Made by a program: the position numbers and the translations under genes. Below, one piece after another: positions 1 to 6,315 of a stretch of DNA of 9,286 nucleotides (the stretch's first letter is position 1; each line of letters begins with the position of its first letter). The notes beneath the pieces were generated by a model, which did not search any database, was not told where the DNA came from, and worked only from the letters and a program-made list of their open reading frames with translations. Origin of the DNA: an uncultured Christensenellaceae bacterium (GTDB lineage: Bacteria > Bacillota > Clostridia > Christensenellales > MGBC116941); contig CAJUEF010000001.1 in the NCBI GenBank assembly GCA_910585035.1, positions 139,628-148,913 on the forward strand. The letters are read 5' to 3'.

Positions 1-549
1 ACAAATGGTGTTTTGAAAAACGTAAATATTGCTTTATTGCATGGACGCATGAAAACTCAGGAAAAGGAAAGGGTGTTGAATGATTTTCGCGTTGGCAAAA
101 TTAAAGTTCTTGTATCCACAACTGTAATTGAAGTTGGTGTGGATGTGAAAAATGCTACGATAATGGTTATTGAAAACAGCGACAGGTTTGGACTTGCTGC
201 ATTGCATCAGCTTAGAGGACGTGTTGGAAGGGGGGACAAACAGTCTTACTGTTTTGCTGTTTTGTATAATGAAACCGAAAATGAGAGACTTATAACCTTT
301 AAACAAAATACAGACGGATATAAAATTGCCATGATGGATATGGCGCAGCGGGGTATAGGAGAGCTGGTAGGTACGGTTCAGCATGGACAAGGCATTGTTA
401 AATTTATAGATTTAATGAATGATAAGGACATAGTTGAAAAGGCGGGAAAAGATTTAAAAAACATTAAAAAAGAGCCTTTATATAATGAAATTAAAGCGCA
501 GACCCTGCGAATTTATGATAATCTTTTGGAAGATATTATTTTAAATTAA
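1..549 (+). CDS. recG: ATP-dependent DNA helicase RecG, C-terminal fragment (5' end outside window)
   Basis: RecG is a monomeric double-stranded-DNA translocase that rewinds and reverses stalled replication forks and processes branched recombination intermediates in the cytoplasm. The frame is open from base 1, so the gene runs in from upstream. About 182 residues remain, against roughly 680-790 for a full RecG. Visible landmarks are the HGRM segment of helicase domain 2, then TTVIEVGVDV, then the LHQLRGRVGRG arginine-finger motif followed by SYC, as in RecG. Mfd instead usually has LYQLRGRVGRS and a further C-terminal domain, which is absent here. After this comes the TRG (translocation) region, with TDGYKIA and RGIGELVG where RecG normally has RGPGE; this is odd and listed as a finding. 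The protein ends about 70 residues later, as expected for RecG. It stops at TAA 547-549, and the gap to ftsK contains a likely promoter, so the two genes may be separate transcription units. Confidence 0.9.
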   Translation, partial: TNGVLKNVNIALLHGRMKTQEKERVLNDFRVGKIKVLVSTTVIEVGVDVKNATIMVIENSDRFGLAALHQLRGRVGRGDKQSYCFAVLYNETENERLITFKQNTDGYKIAMMDMAQRGIGELVGTVQHGQGIVKFIDLMNDKDIVEKAGKDLKNIKKEPLYNEIKAQTLRIYDNLLEDIILN

Positions 550-550
550 C

Positions 551-579
551 TTTATATAAGCATGAAAATATGTTACAAT
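551..579 (+). promoter_or_regulatory. Probable sigma-A promoter for the ftsK-rimO-pgsA operon
   Basis: An extended -10 element, TG-T-TACAAT, lies at 571-579 (5/6 in the hexamer plus the TG). Exactly 17 nt upstream is TTTATA at 551-556 (4/6 match to TTGACA). Transcription would begin near 586, leaving a leader of about 50 nt before the ftsK start, with GGAGGAAAGG at 624-633 as ribosome binding site. No intrinsic terminator for recG is visible between the genes, so read-through from recG is also possible. The match is by eye only. Confidence 0.45.
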
Positions 580-634
580 AACAAAATAGCATATTATCCC
601 ATTTAGGATATGAAATTTTACTCGGAGGAAAGGT

Positions 635-3130
635 ATGCCAAAGAATAAGGCAAAAAACAGAAAAAACAACAAAAAGATAAAAGCGAGAAAACAAAGAGAG
701 GTAGCAGGGCTGATTTTAGCAGCTGTGGGGCTTTTTTTGTTTATGTGTATGTTTTTAAGCTCAACCGGTTTGCTGGGAAGAGCTATAAAGCCGGTTATGT
801 ATGGTCTATTTGGGCTTTCTGCATATGTTATTCCGCTGCTTATAAGCGGAATTGGCGGCGCAATTATAATGCTGGATAAAAAGAAGCTTAACAAGGGTAA
901 AATATCCGTTTTACTGATTTTTATTTTTGTGCTTATGAATTTACTACATGTTGTCGCTATACGCCTTTTTGATACTTCAAGTTATGGAAACTTTATTTTA
1001 TCAGGTTATAACGTGGGTATGCAGATTAAAGGGCAGGGCGCTCTCAGCGCTATTATGACATATCCCGTTTGGAAACTCATTGGCACCAGCGGCAGTCTTA
1101 TTTTTTACAGCTGCGTTACTCTTGTGCTTTTGGTTATATTTACAAATATGTCTATTAAAAAGGTTGGAGACGATGTTAAGGATAAAATAGAAGATACTAA
1201 GACGTATTTGGAAAACAGACGGGAAAAACAGGAAAAAAAGCGTGAGGAAAAAGAGCAAAGACGGCTGGAAAAGGAAAAAGAAAATCAGCTTTATATGGAT
1301 AAAATTGAGGAAAAAGAAGAAGGAACGCCGGACATTGAGCCGGAGCTGAAAACCCAGGAGTTTATTGAGAGAGATTATAGTTTCCTCGGCGGACTTAGAA
1401 GAGAAAAGAATAAGCGTCCTTCCATAAATAATGTGCTGGAGCCGGAACCGGCAGAGGAGGAAACAGCAAAGGACAATGAAACCGTAAAGGATTTTAAGGT
1501 GGAAAGTGCGTCGAGCGATGAGCCTGCTCGTGGAATAAAAAGGCTGGAAACTCCTCCACAGTCTTTTAGTATTTTCAGCGCTCCTCTTGGCAGCGGCGAA
1601 GGAAAAACAGTTCCGAAAGACGCTCCGGGGGCAAAGGTTATATCCATAAACGACAAGCCAAAATATAAGCCGGCTTTTGAAATGAAAGCAACGGAGCAAG
1701 GGTTTTTGCACCTGCTTAAAGAACCACAGATGGATATGGTAGGTGGGAATAAACAGGAGCTTGAAGAAAAATCTAATATTTTGGAAAGCACTCTTGAAAG
1801 CTTCAATGTTAAAGCCAAGGTAGTTAATATAACTTGTGGTCCGACAATTACAAGATATGAACTGCAGCCTGCTCATGGTGTTAAAATAAACAGAATTCTT
1901 TCTCTTCAGGACGATATAAAAATGGCGCTGGCTGCTAAGGACATACGAATTGAAGCGCCTATTCCGGGTAAAAACGCTGTAGGAATTGAAATTCCAAACG
2001 ACAATATAAGAACAGTTTATTTAAGAGAAGTGCTGGAGAGCGATGCTTTTAGAAGTCATAAGTCAAAACTGGCTTTTGCTCTTGGTATAGATATTGACGG
2101 CAATAGCGTTGTAGCCGATTTGAAAAAAATGCCTCATCTGCTTATAGCGGGAACGACAGGCTCGGGAAAAAGCGTGTGTGTTAATAATATAATACTTAGT
2201 TTACTTTATAACACAACTCCCAAAGAGACAAAGATGATAATGATTGATCCGAAAATGGTGGAAATGACTTCTTACAACGATTTGCCCCATATGCTTATTC
2301 CTGTGGTTACCGATAGCAATAAAGCAGCAGGTGCTCTTAGATGGGCTCTTAATGAAATGGAAATGCGTTATACATTATTTTCAAAGTCCGGTGTTAAAGA
2401 GCTTTCTACATACAATGCCAATGTGGACAATGAAGAGGACAAAAAACCAGCTATTGTTGTTTTTGTGGACGAGCTGGCAGACCTTATGATGGTGGCAAAA
2501 GCAGAAGTTGAAGAAATTATCTGCCGTATTGCACAAAAGGGACGTGCGGCAGGTATACATCTTGTGCTTGCAACCCAACGACCTTCAGTAAATGTAATTA
2601 CCGGTGTTATTAAGGCGAATATACCTTCAAGAATAGCTTGTCATGTCGTTTCGCCAATAGATTCCAGGACGATTTTAGACAGCGTCGGCGCTGAAAGGCT
2701 GCTTGGCAGAGGGGATATGCTGTTTCATCCAAACGGTGAAGGCGCACCAAAACGATTACAGGGCGCTTTTGTTTCTGAGGAGGAAATAAAGGAAATAACT
2801 GATTTTATTAAAGAAAATGCTACTGCTGATTACAGTGAAGATGTGTTAAAGGAAATTGAGAAAAACGCCAATGCGGTTATGGGGCTTGGAACTGATGAAG
2901 ATAGTTTTCATGACGAGCTTTTGCCGGAGGCGGTTAAAACTGTTTTAAACCTTAATGAAGCGTCTACTTCGCTTTTACAGAGAAAAATGCGCCTTGGTTA
3001 TGCCAGAGCGGCAAGAATAATGGACGAGATGGAAGAAATGGGCATTATCGGTCCGCAAAATGGAAGCAAAAGACGGGATGTGCTCATATCTTTTGAAGAC
3101 TATGAACGAATGTTTGGGGAAGGAAACTGA
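635..3130 (+). CDS. ftsK: DNA translocase FtsK/SpoIIIE
   Basis: This is a membrane-anchored, hexameric ATP-driven pump that moves double-stranded DNA through the closing septum and helps resolve chromosomes. The 831 residues fit the 4-TM FtsK/SpoIIIE type of Bacillota (SpoIIIE is about 790). A very basic N-terminus (1-21) precedes four hydrophobic segments at about 23-42, 57-79, 90-109 and 148-171. Residues 180-235 are a highly charged E/K/R stretch, probably coiled coil, followed by a low-complexity linker to about 345. The motor domain carries Walker A GTTGSGKS at 506-513 and Walker B VVFVDE with D612/E613, then ATQRPS. The C-terminal gamma domain (from about 760) has LLQRKMRLGYARAARIMDEM, the winged-helix DNA-polarity reader, ending GSKRRDVL where GSKPREVL is usual. 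The start is fixed by GGAGGAAAGG ending 1 nt before ATG 635, with the GGAGG core 6 nt away. Tandem stops TGA-TAA at 3128-3133 lead straight into rimO. Whether the organism uses it at vegetative division, sporulation or both cannot be told. Confidence 0.95.
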   Translation: MPKNKAKNRKNNKKIKARKQREVAGLILAAVGLFLFMCMFLSSTGLLGRAIKPVMYGLFGLSAYVIPLLISGIGGAIIMLDKKKLNKGKISVLLIFIFVLMNLLHVVAIRLFDTSSYGNFILSGYNVGMQIKGQGALSAIMTYPVWKLIGTSGSLIFYSCVTLVLLVIFTNMSIKKVGDDVKDKIEDTKTYLENRREKQEKKREEKEQRRLEKEKENQLYMDKIEEKEEGTPDIEPELKTQEFIERDYSFLGGLRREKNKRPSINNVLEPEPAEEETAKDNETVKDFKVESASSDEPARGIKRLETPPQSFSIFSAPLGSGEGKTVPKDAPGAKVISINDKPKYKPAFEMKATEQGFLHLLKEPQMDMVGGNKQELEEKSNILESTLESFNVKAKVVNITCGPTITRYELQPAHGVKINRILSLQDDIKMALAAKDIRIEAPIPGKNAVGIEIPNDNIRTVYLREVLESDAFRSHKSKLAFALGIDIDGNSVVADLKKMPHLLIAGTTGSGKSVCVNNIILSLLYNTTPKETKMIMIDPKMVEMTSYNDLPHMLIPVVTDSNKAAGALRWALNEMEMRYTLFSKSGVKELSTYNANVDNEEDKKPAIVVFVDELADLMMVAKAEVEEIICRIAQKGRAAGIHLVLATQRPSVNVITGVIKANIPSRIACHVVSPIDSRTILDSVGAERLLGRGDMLFHPNGEGAPKRLQGAFVSEEEIKEITDFIKENATADYSEDVLKEIEKNANAVMGLGTDEDSFHDELLPEAVKTVLNLNEASTSLLQRKMRLGYARAARIMDEMEEMGIIGPQNGSKRRDVLISFEDYERMFGEGN

Positions 3131-3133
3131 TAA

Positions 3134-4441
3134 ATGAAAGTCGGACTTATTTCACTTGGCTGTTCAAAAAACCGTGTGGATGCGGAGGTTATGCTTGCGG
3201 AGCTTATTCATCAGGGATATGAGCTCACCAATGACGAAACACAGGCGGAAATACTTATTGTAAATACCTGCGGTTTTATTGACGCAGCTAAAAAAGAATC
3301 CATTGATACCATTTTGGAAATGGCGGAATATAAAAAGGGAAAATGTAAATATCTTATTGTATCAGGCTGTTTGAGTGAACGCTATATAAAAGAGCTGCCG
3401 CAGGAGTTTCCCGAGGTGGATGCTTTTATCGGAGTTGGTGATTATCACAAAATTGGCGATATAATTGCCGAGATAGACGGGAAAGAACAGATAATACATA
3501 ACAGTAAATCCATGCCTTATAACGGTTATGACAGAATTGTCACAACTCCTGATCATTATGCCTATTTGAAAATTGCGGAAGGCTGCAATAATAAATGCAG
3601 TTACTGTGCAATTCCCATGATAAAGGGGGCGTATAAAAGCGGCGATTTTGACAAAATACTTGATGAGGCAAAAGCCCTAGTAAATGGCGGAGCAAAGGAA
3701 CTGGTGCTTATAGCGCAGGATACTACAAAATATGGATGCGATAAAGGGAAACTTATGCTTGCAGAGCTTATTAATGAGCTTTGTAAAATAGAAAAGCTTT
3801 GCTGGCTAAGAATTTTATATGCCTATCCCGAATGTGTTACCGATGAAATACTGGACGCTATGGAGAGCAATCCTAAAGTGTGCAAATACTTGGATGTGCC
3901 TGTTCAGCATATTAGCGATAAGGTGCTTAAAAATATGAACAGGACTACCAGTAAAAAGCAGATAACAGAGCTTTTTAAAAAACTGCATAAAAAGGGTTTC
4001 ACTATCCGATCCACTTTAATTGTTGGCTTTCCAAAAGAAACAGAAGAAGATTTTAACGAACTTTATGATTTTGTAAAATCAGCAGAAATAGACAGGCTGG
4101 GCGTGTTTTCTTACAGCCAGGAGGAAAATACCCCTGCGGCTAACATGGAACAAATTAAAGAAGAGATTAAAAATGAGCGCCTGGATAAAATTATGTCTCT
4201 TCAAAGCGGTATAAATAAAGAGCTTAACGAGAGACGTATAGGAAAAACTTACTCTGTATTAGTTGAAGGCATTGAAGATGGTATATATTTTGGAAGAAGC
4301 TATATGGAAGCGCCGGAAATAGACGGCCGAGTATATGTTGAGGGTATGGATCTTAAAATAGGGGAATTCTATAATGTGAAAATAACTCAGGCAACTGAAT
4401 ATGACGTGTATGGAGTGAAAACAGATGAATCTGCCAAATAA
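3134..4441 (+). CDS. rimO: Ribosomal protein S12 methylthiotransferase RimO
   Basis: RimO is a radical-SAM enzyme with two iron-sulfur clusters. It adds a methylthio group to the beta-carbon of a conserved aspartate of ribosomal protein S12, near the decoding centre. At 435 residues it has the full family length. The N-terminal methylthiotransferase domain opens with LGCSKNRVDAE and supplies three cluster ligands, C10, C46 (VNTCGFI) and C79 (SGCLSERY). The radical-SAM core has CNNKCSYCAIP with C151, C155 and C158. A C-terminal TRAM domain covers about 368-432. The LGCSKNRVD opening and EGCNNKCSYCAIP are typical of RimO rather than the related tRNA enzyme MiaB, which carries RGCDNFCTYCIVP-like motifs. 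Start ATG 3134 lies 3 nt after the ftsK stop, with a GGGGAAGGA ribosome site inside the end of ftsK (3116-3124). The last 17 nt overlap pgsA in another frame, suggesting translational coupling. Confidence 0.95.
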   Translation: MKVGLISLGCSKNRVDAEVMLAELIHQGYELTNDETQAEILIVNTCGFIDAAKKESIDTILEMAEYKKGKCKYLIVSGCLSERYIKELPQEFPEVDAFIGVGDYHKIGDIIAEIDGKEQIIHNSKSMPYNGYDRIVTTPDHYAYLKIAEGCNNKCSYCAIPMIKGAYKSGDFDKILDEAKALVNGGAKELVLIAQDTTKYGCDKGKLMLAELINELCKIEKLCWLRILYAYPECVTDEILDAMESNPKVCKYLDVPVQHISDKVLKNMNRTTSKKQITELFKKLHKKGFTIRSTLIVGFPKETEEDFNELYDFVKSAEIDRLGVFSYSQEENTPAANMEQIKEEIKNERLDKIMSLQSGINKELNERRIGKTYSVLVEGIEDGIYFGRSYMEAPEIDGRVYVEGMDLKIGEFYNVKITQATEYDVYGVKTDESAK

Positions 4442-4979
4442 AATAACAACTGCAAGAGTGTGCCTTGTACCTGTATTTATGGCTGCTTTTTATCTGGAAA
4501 AAGGCGAAGCTAAGATATTTGCAACTATTATTTTTATAATTGCATCTTTAACTGATTTTTTTGACGGATACTTAGCCCGTAAATACAACCTGGTTACAAA
4601 TTTCGGAAAAATTATGGATGCCATTGCAGATAAAGTGCTGGTTTGCGCTGCACTTGTTATGCTTACGGAGACAGAAAGAATTTCAGCAATTATAACGCTG
4701 ATTTTTATTTCCAGGGAATTTTTAATCAGCGGGCTTCGCACTATAGCTGCAAAAGAGGGTACGGTTATAGCTGCGGGTAAAACGGGAAAACTAAAGACGG
4801 CAACACAGATGACGGCGATAATATTATTTTTGCTGTTTGACCCGGGAAATCCAAATACGTTTATGCCTTCTGCTATAATTTATCTTGCAAATATAACGCT
4901 TTATTTGGCTCTTGGGCTTTCAATTTTATCTGCTGTTGAATATTTAAATGCACATAAAGAACTTTTTAAGGATAGGTAA
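4425..4979 (+). CDS. pgsA: CDP-diacylglycerol--glycerol-3-phosphate 3-phosphatidyltransferase PgsA
   Basis: This integral membrane enzyme joins CDP-diacylglycerol to glycerol-3-phosphate, giving phosphatidylglycerol phosphate, the committed step to phosphatidylglycerol and cardiolipin. The 184 residues match the family. The opening NLPNKITTARVCLVP is typical. The CDP-alcohol phosphatidyltransferase signature D-x2-DG-x2-AR-x8-G-x3-D-x3-D is complete: D44, D47, G48, A51, R52, G61, D65, D69. About six hydrophobic segments follow the expected pattern. The only departure is DAIADK, where DPLADK is usual (A66 replaces proline); all metal-binding aspartates are kept. Start ATG 4425 is chosen because GGAG at 4412-4415, within rimO, stands 9 nt upstream and the N-terminus matches the family. 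The stop TAA is followed directly by an in-frame TAG (4980-4982). The alternative, phosphatidylserine synthase or another CDP-alcohol transferase, is less likely given the N-terminus and genomic position. Confidence 0.93.
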   Translation: MNLPNKITTARVCLVPVFMAAFYLEKGEAKIFATIIFIIASLTDFFDGYLARKYNLVTNFGKIMDAIADKVLVCAALVMLTETERISAIITLIFISREFLISGLRTIAAKEGTVIAAGKTGKLKTATQMTAIILFLLFDPGNPNTFMPSAIIYLANITLYLALGLSILSAVEYLNAHKELFKDR

Positions 4980-4998
4980 TAGTGTGATAAATTTTAAG

Positions 4999-5051
4999 AA
5001 AGGAGCGGCGCTTTGCACAAAGCTTATATTTTAATTAGATTTGTGTAAATT
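4999..5051 (+). promoter_or_regulatory. cinA translation leader: distant Shine-Dalgarno plus 10-bp hairpin ending next to the ATG
   Basis: The only strong ribosome binding site before cinA is AAAGGAG at 4999-5005, 46 nt from ATG 5052 and therefore too far to serve it directly. Between them TTTGCACAAA (5012-5021) pairs along all ten bases with TTTGTGTAAA (5040-5049), nine Watson-Crick pairs and one G-U, around an AU-rich 18-nt loop. If folded, the Shine-Dalgarno is separated from ATG 5052 by only 6+2 = 8 unpaired bases, the ideal spacing. A smaller hairpin, GCTTTG/CAAAGC at 5010-5023, uses the same 5' arm and would compete. Hairpin-shortened spacers of this kind are known for phage T4 genes 25 and 38. 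The structure is seen in sequence; the function is inferred. Confidence 0.5.
5013..5048 (+). CDS. Possible 11-codon leader peptide upstream of cinA (alternative reading)
   Basis: TTG 5013-5015 sits 7 nt after the AAAGGAG at 4999-5005 and opens a short frame, MHKAYILIRFV, that ends at TAA 5046-5048. It is in the same frame as cinA, whose ATG 5052 begins 3 nt after that stop, so termination and re-initiation could couple the two. The whole mini-ORF lies within the leader hairpin described for this gap. TTG is a weak start and the peptide is too short to judge by composition, so this is only an alternative explanation for the misplaced ribosome binding site. Confidence 0.15.
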   Translation: MHKAYILIRFV

Positions 5052-6314
5052 ATGTGCCGTGTGGCAATTAAAGTGGTAGCTGAAATAATTTCCGTAGGTA
5101 CGGAACTTCTTATGGGACAAATTGTTAATACCGATGCACAATATGTTGCAGAGAAACTTAGTGAACTGGGAATTGATATGCTTCATCAGTCTGTAGTGGG
5201 GGATAATTTTGAAAGGTTAAATGAGAATTTAAAAACTGCAGAGCAACGGGCGGATATAATTATTACTACAGGCGGTCTTGGTCCAACTGACGACGATATG
5301 ACTAAAGAATGTGTATGTGAGCTTTGCGAAAAAAAATTAGTTTTAAATGATGATGTTTTAGACGATATAAAAGAATATTTTAAAAAGAAAAATATAGAGT
5401 TTACTCCCAATAATGAAAAGCAGGCAAAGTTTCCAAAAGATGCTGTGATACTTAAAAACAGCGTTGGAACTGCGCCAGGATGTATCATTAACGCCCGAGG
5501 TAAAGTATTTATAGTTCTTCCGGGTCCTCCAAGAGAGCTAAAACCTATGTTTAAAGAGTATGTTGTTCCATATTTAAAGGATAAATGCAGCGATGTACTT
5601 TTTACAAAGAATGTGCAGGTTTTTGGTCTTGGGGAATCCAAGGTTGAGCATATGATAAAGGATATTATAAGAAATCAGTCCAATCCTACTATTGCAACAT
5701 ATTGTCATCCGGGATATGTAACTATAAGGATAACCTCAAAAGCAGAAAACGAAGAAAAAGCCAAAGCGCTGGTTGATCCTGTTGCCGGTGAAGTTATAAA
5801 GATATTTGGAGACAGTGTGTTTGAAGTTGGTGACAGAAGCATAACAGAGACCGTTGCCGGCTTTTTAATTGATAAAGAAATTACAATAAGCGTAAGCGAA
5901 AGCTGCACAGGAGGTCTTGTAAGCGATGCTCTTGTAAAAGTAAGTGGTATTTCATCTGTGTTTAAGCTTGGAGTTGTGTCCTACAGCAATGAAGCTAAGA
6001 TGAATATGCTTGGAGTAAAAAAAGAAACTCTTGACACCGTTGGCGCAGTTAGCAGGGAAACGGCGATTCAAATGGCAAGAGGAGTTATGAAAGCAGGTAA
6101 TTCAGATATTGGTATATCCACAACAGGAATTGCAGGACCGGGCTCAGATAACACAAATAAACCTGTTGGGCTTGTTTATATTGCTCTTTCACACGCGGAA
6201 GAAACTGTTGTGGAGGAGCTGCATTTAAACGGCACGAGAAACGACATTCGTCAAATGACGGTTTTACAAGTTTTTAATATGATAAGAAAATACTTTATGG
6301 ATAAGGGTGAATAA
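5052..6314 (+). CDS. cinA: CinA: molybdopterin-binding-like domain fused to nicotinamide-nucleotide amidase
   Basis: CinA proteins act in pyridine-nucleotide salvage and repair. The C-terminal domain deamidates nicotinamide mononucleotide (PncC activity), and the N-terminal COG1058 domain has been linked to ADP-ribose pyrophosphatase activity. The historical name (competence-induced) comes from streptococci, where it works with RecA. Of the 420 residues, about 8-175 form the MoaB/MogA-like fold, opening AEIISVGTELLMGQIVNTDA and with TTGGLGPTDDD at 72-82. About 265-415 form the amidase, with SESCTGG at 282-288 (nucleophile-region serine S284) and TTGIAGPGSD. The start is uncertain. ATG 5052 adds about 7 residues before the usual family start, while GTG 5073 gives the expected MVAEIISVGTELL but has no Shine-Dalgarno. 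I keep ATG 5052 because the leader hairpin can place the AAAGGAG site 8 nt from it. The stop lies 1 nt before the recA ATG, so co-transcription is expected. Confidence 0.92.
   Translation: MCRVAIKVVAEIISVGTELLMGQIVNTDAQYVAEKLSELGIDMLHQSVVGDNFERLNENLKTAEQRADIIITTGGLGPTDDDMTKECVCELCEKKLVLNDDVLDDIKEYFKKKNIEFTPNNEKQAKFPKDAVILKNSVGTAPGCIINARGKVFIVLPGPPRELKPMFKEYVVPYLKDKCSDVLFTKNVQVFGLGESKVEHMIKDIIRNQSNPTIATYCHPGYVTIRITSKAENEEKAKALVDPVAGEVIKIFGDSVFEVGDRSITETVAGFLIDKEITISVSESCTGGLVSDALVKVSGISSVFKLGVVSYSNEAKMNMLGVKKETLDTVGAVSRETAIQMARGVMKAGNSDIGISTTGIAGPGSDNTNKPVGLVYIALSHAEETVVEELHLNGTRNDIRQMTVLQVFNMIRKYFMDKGE
6255..6283 (+). promoter_or_regulatory. Candidate recA promoter inside the 3' end of cinA
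   Basis: ATGACG (6255-6260, 4/6 to TTGACA) and TATGAT (6278-6283, 5/6 to TATAAT) are separated by exactly 17 nt. Transcription would begin near 6290, 26 nt before the recA ATG, leaving its ribosome binding site intact. recA is often needed at higher level than cinA, so a private promoter is plausible. No recognisable LexA/DinR operator (CGAAC-N4-GTTCG type) overlaps it. The match lies in coding sequence and could be chance. Confidence 0.3.
6303..6307 (+). promoter_or_regulatory. Ribosome binding site that decides the recA start
   Basis: AAGGG, followed by TGA, lies within the last codons of cinA and ends 8 nt before ATG 6316. This favours ATG 6316 over the in-frame GTG at 6307, which overlaps the site itself and has no Shine-Dalgarno at proper distance. 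Confidence 0.6.
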
Positions 6315-6315
6315 A

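Noticed and set aside
1..549. Mfd instead of RecG for the truncated first gene
   Set aside because: LHQLRGRVGRG and the short tail of about 70 residues after the last helicase motif fit RecG; Mfd would continue with another domain of about 150 residues.
1001..1876. 291-residue open frame on the minus strand, plus a 147-residue one at 1375-1818
   Set aside because: Both lie wholly inside ftsK, opposite its charged linker. The translations are rich in F, L, S and C as expected from the complement of K/E-rich codons, with no ribosome site and no recognisable domain.
5055..5066. TGCC-GTGT-GGCA mini-hairpin just after the cinA ATG
   Set aside because: Only four pairs in coding sequence; too small to call a regulatory element, though it lies next to the leader hairpin.
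5186..5641. 151-residue minus-strand open frame
   Set aside because: It is fully within cinA and antisense to the conserved COG1058 domain; a shadow of biased codon use.
6241..6251. ACGA-N3-TCGT inverted repeat upstream of recA as a possible LexA box
   Set aside because: It does not match the known Bacillota LexA/DinR consensus, is very short, and falls in codons for ordinary cinA residues.
6307..6315. GTG 6307 as the recA start, adding M-N-K
   Set aside because: The AAGGG ribosome site at 6303-6307 overlaps this codon and is correctly spaced only for ATG 6316; MAE-K is a more typical RecA beginning.
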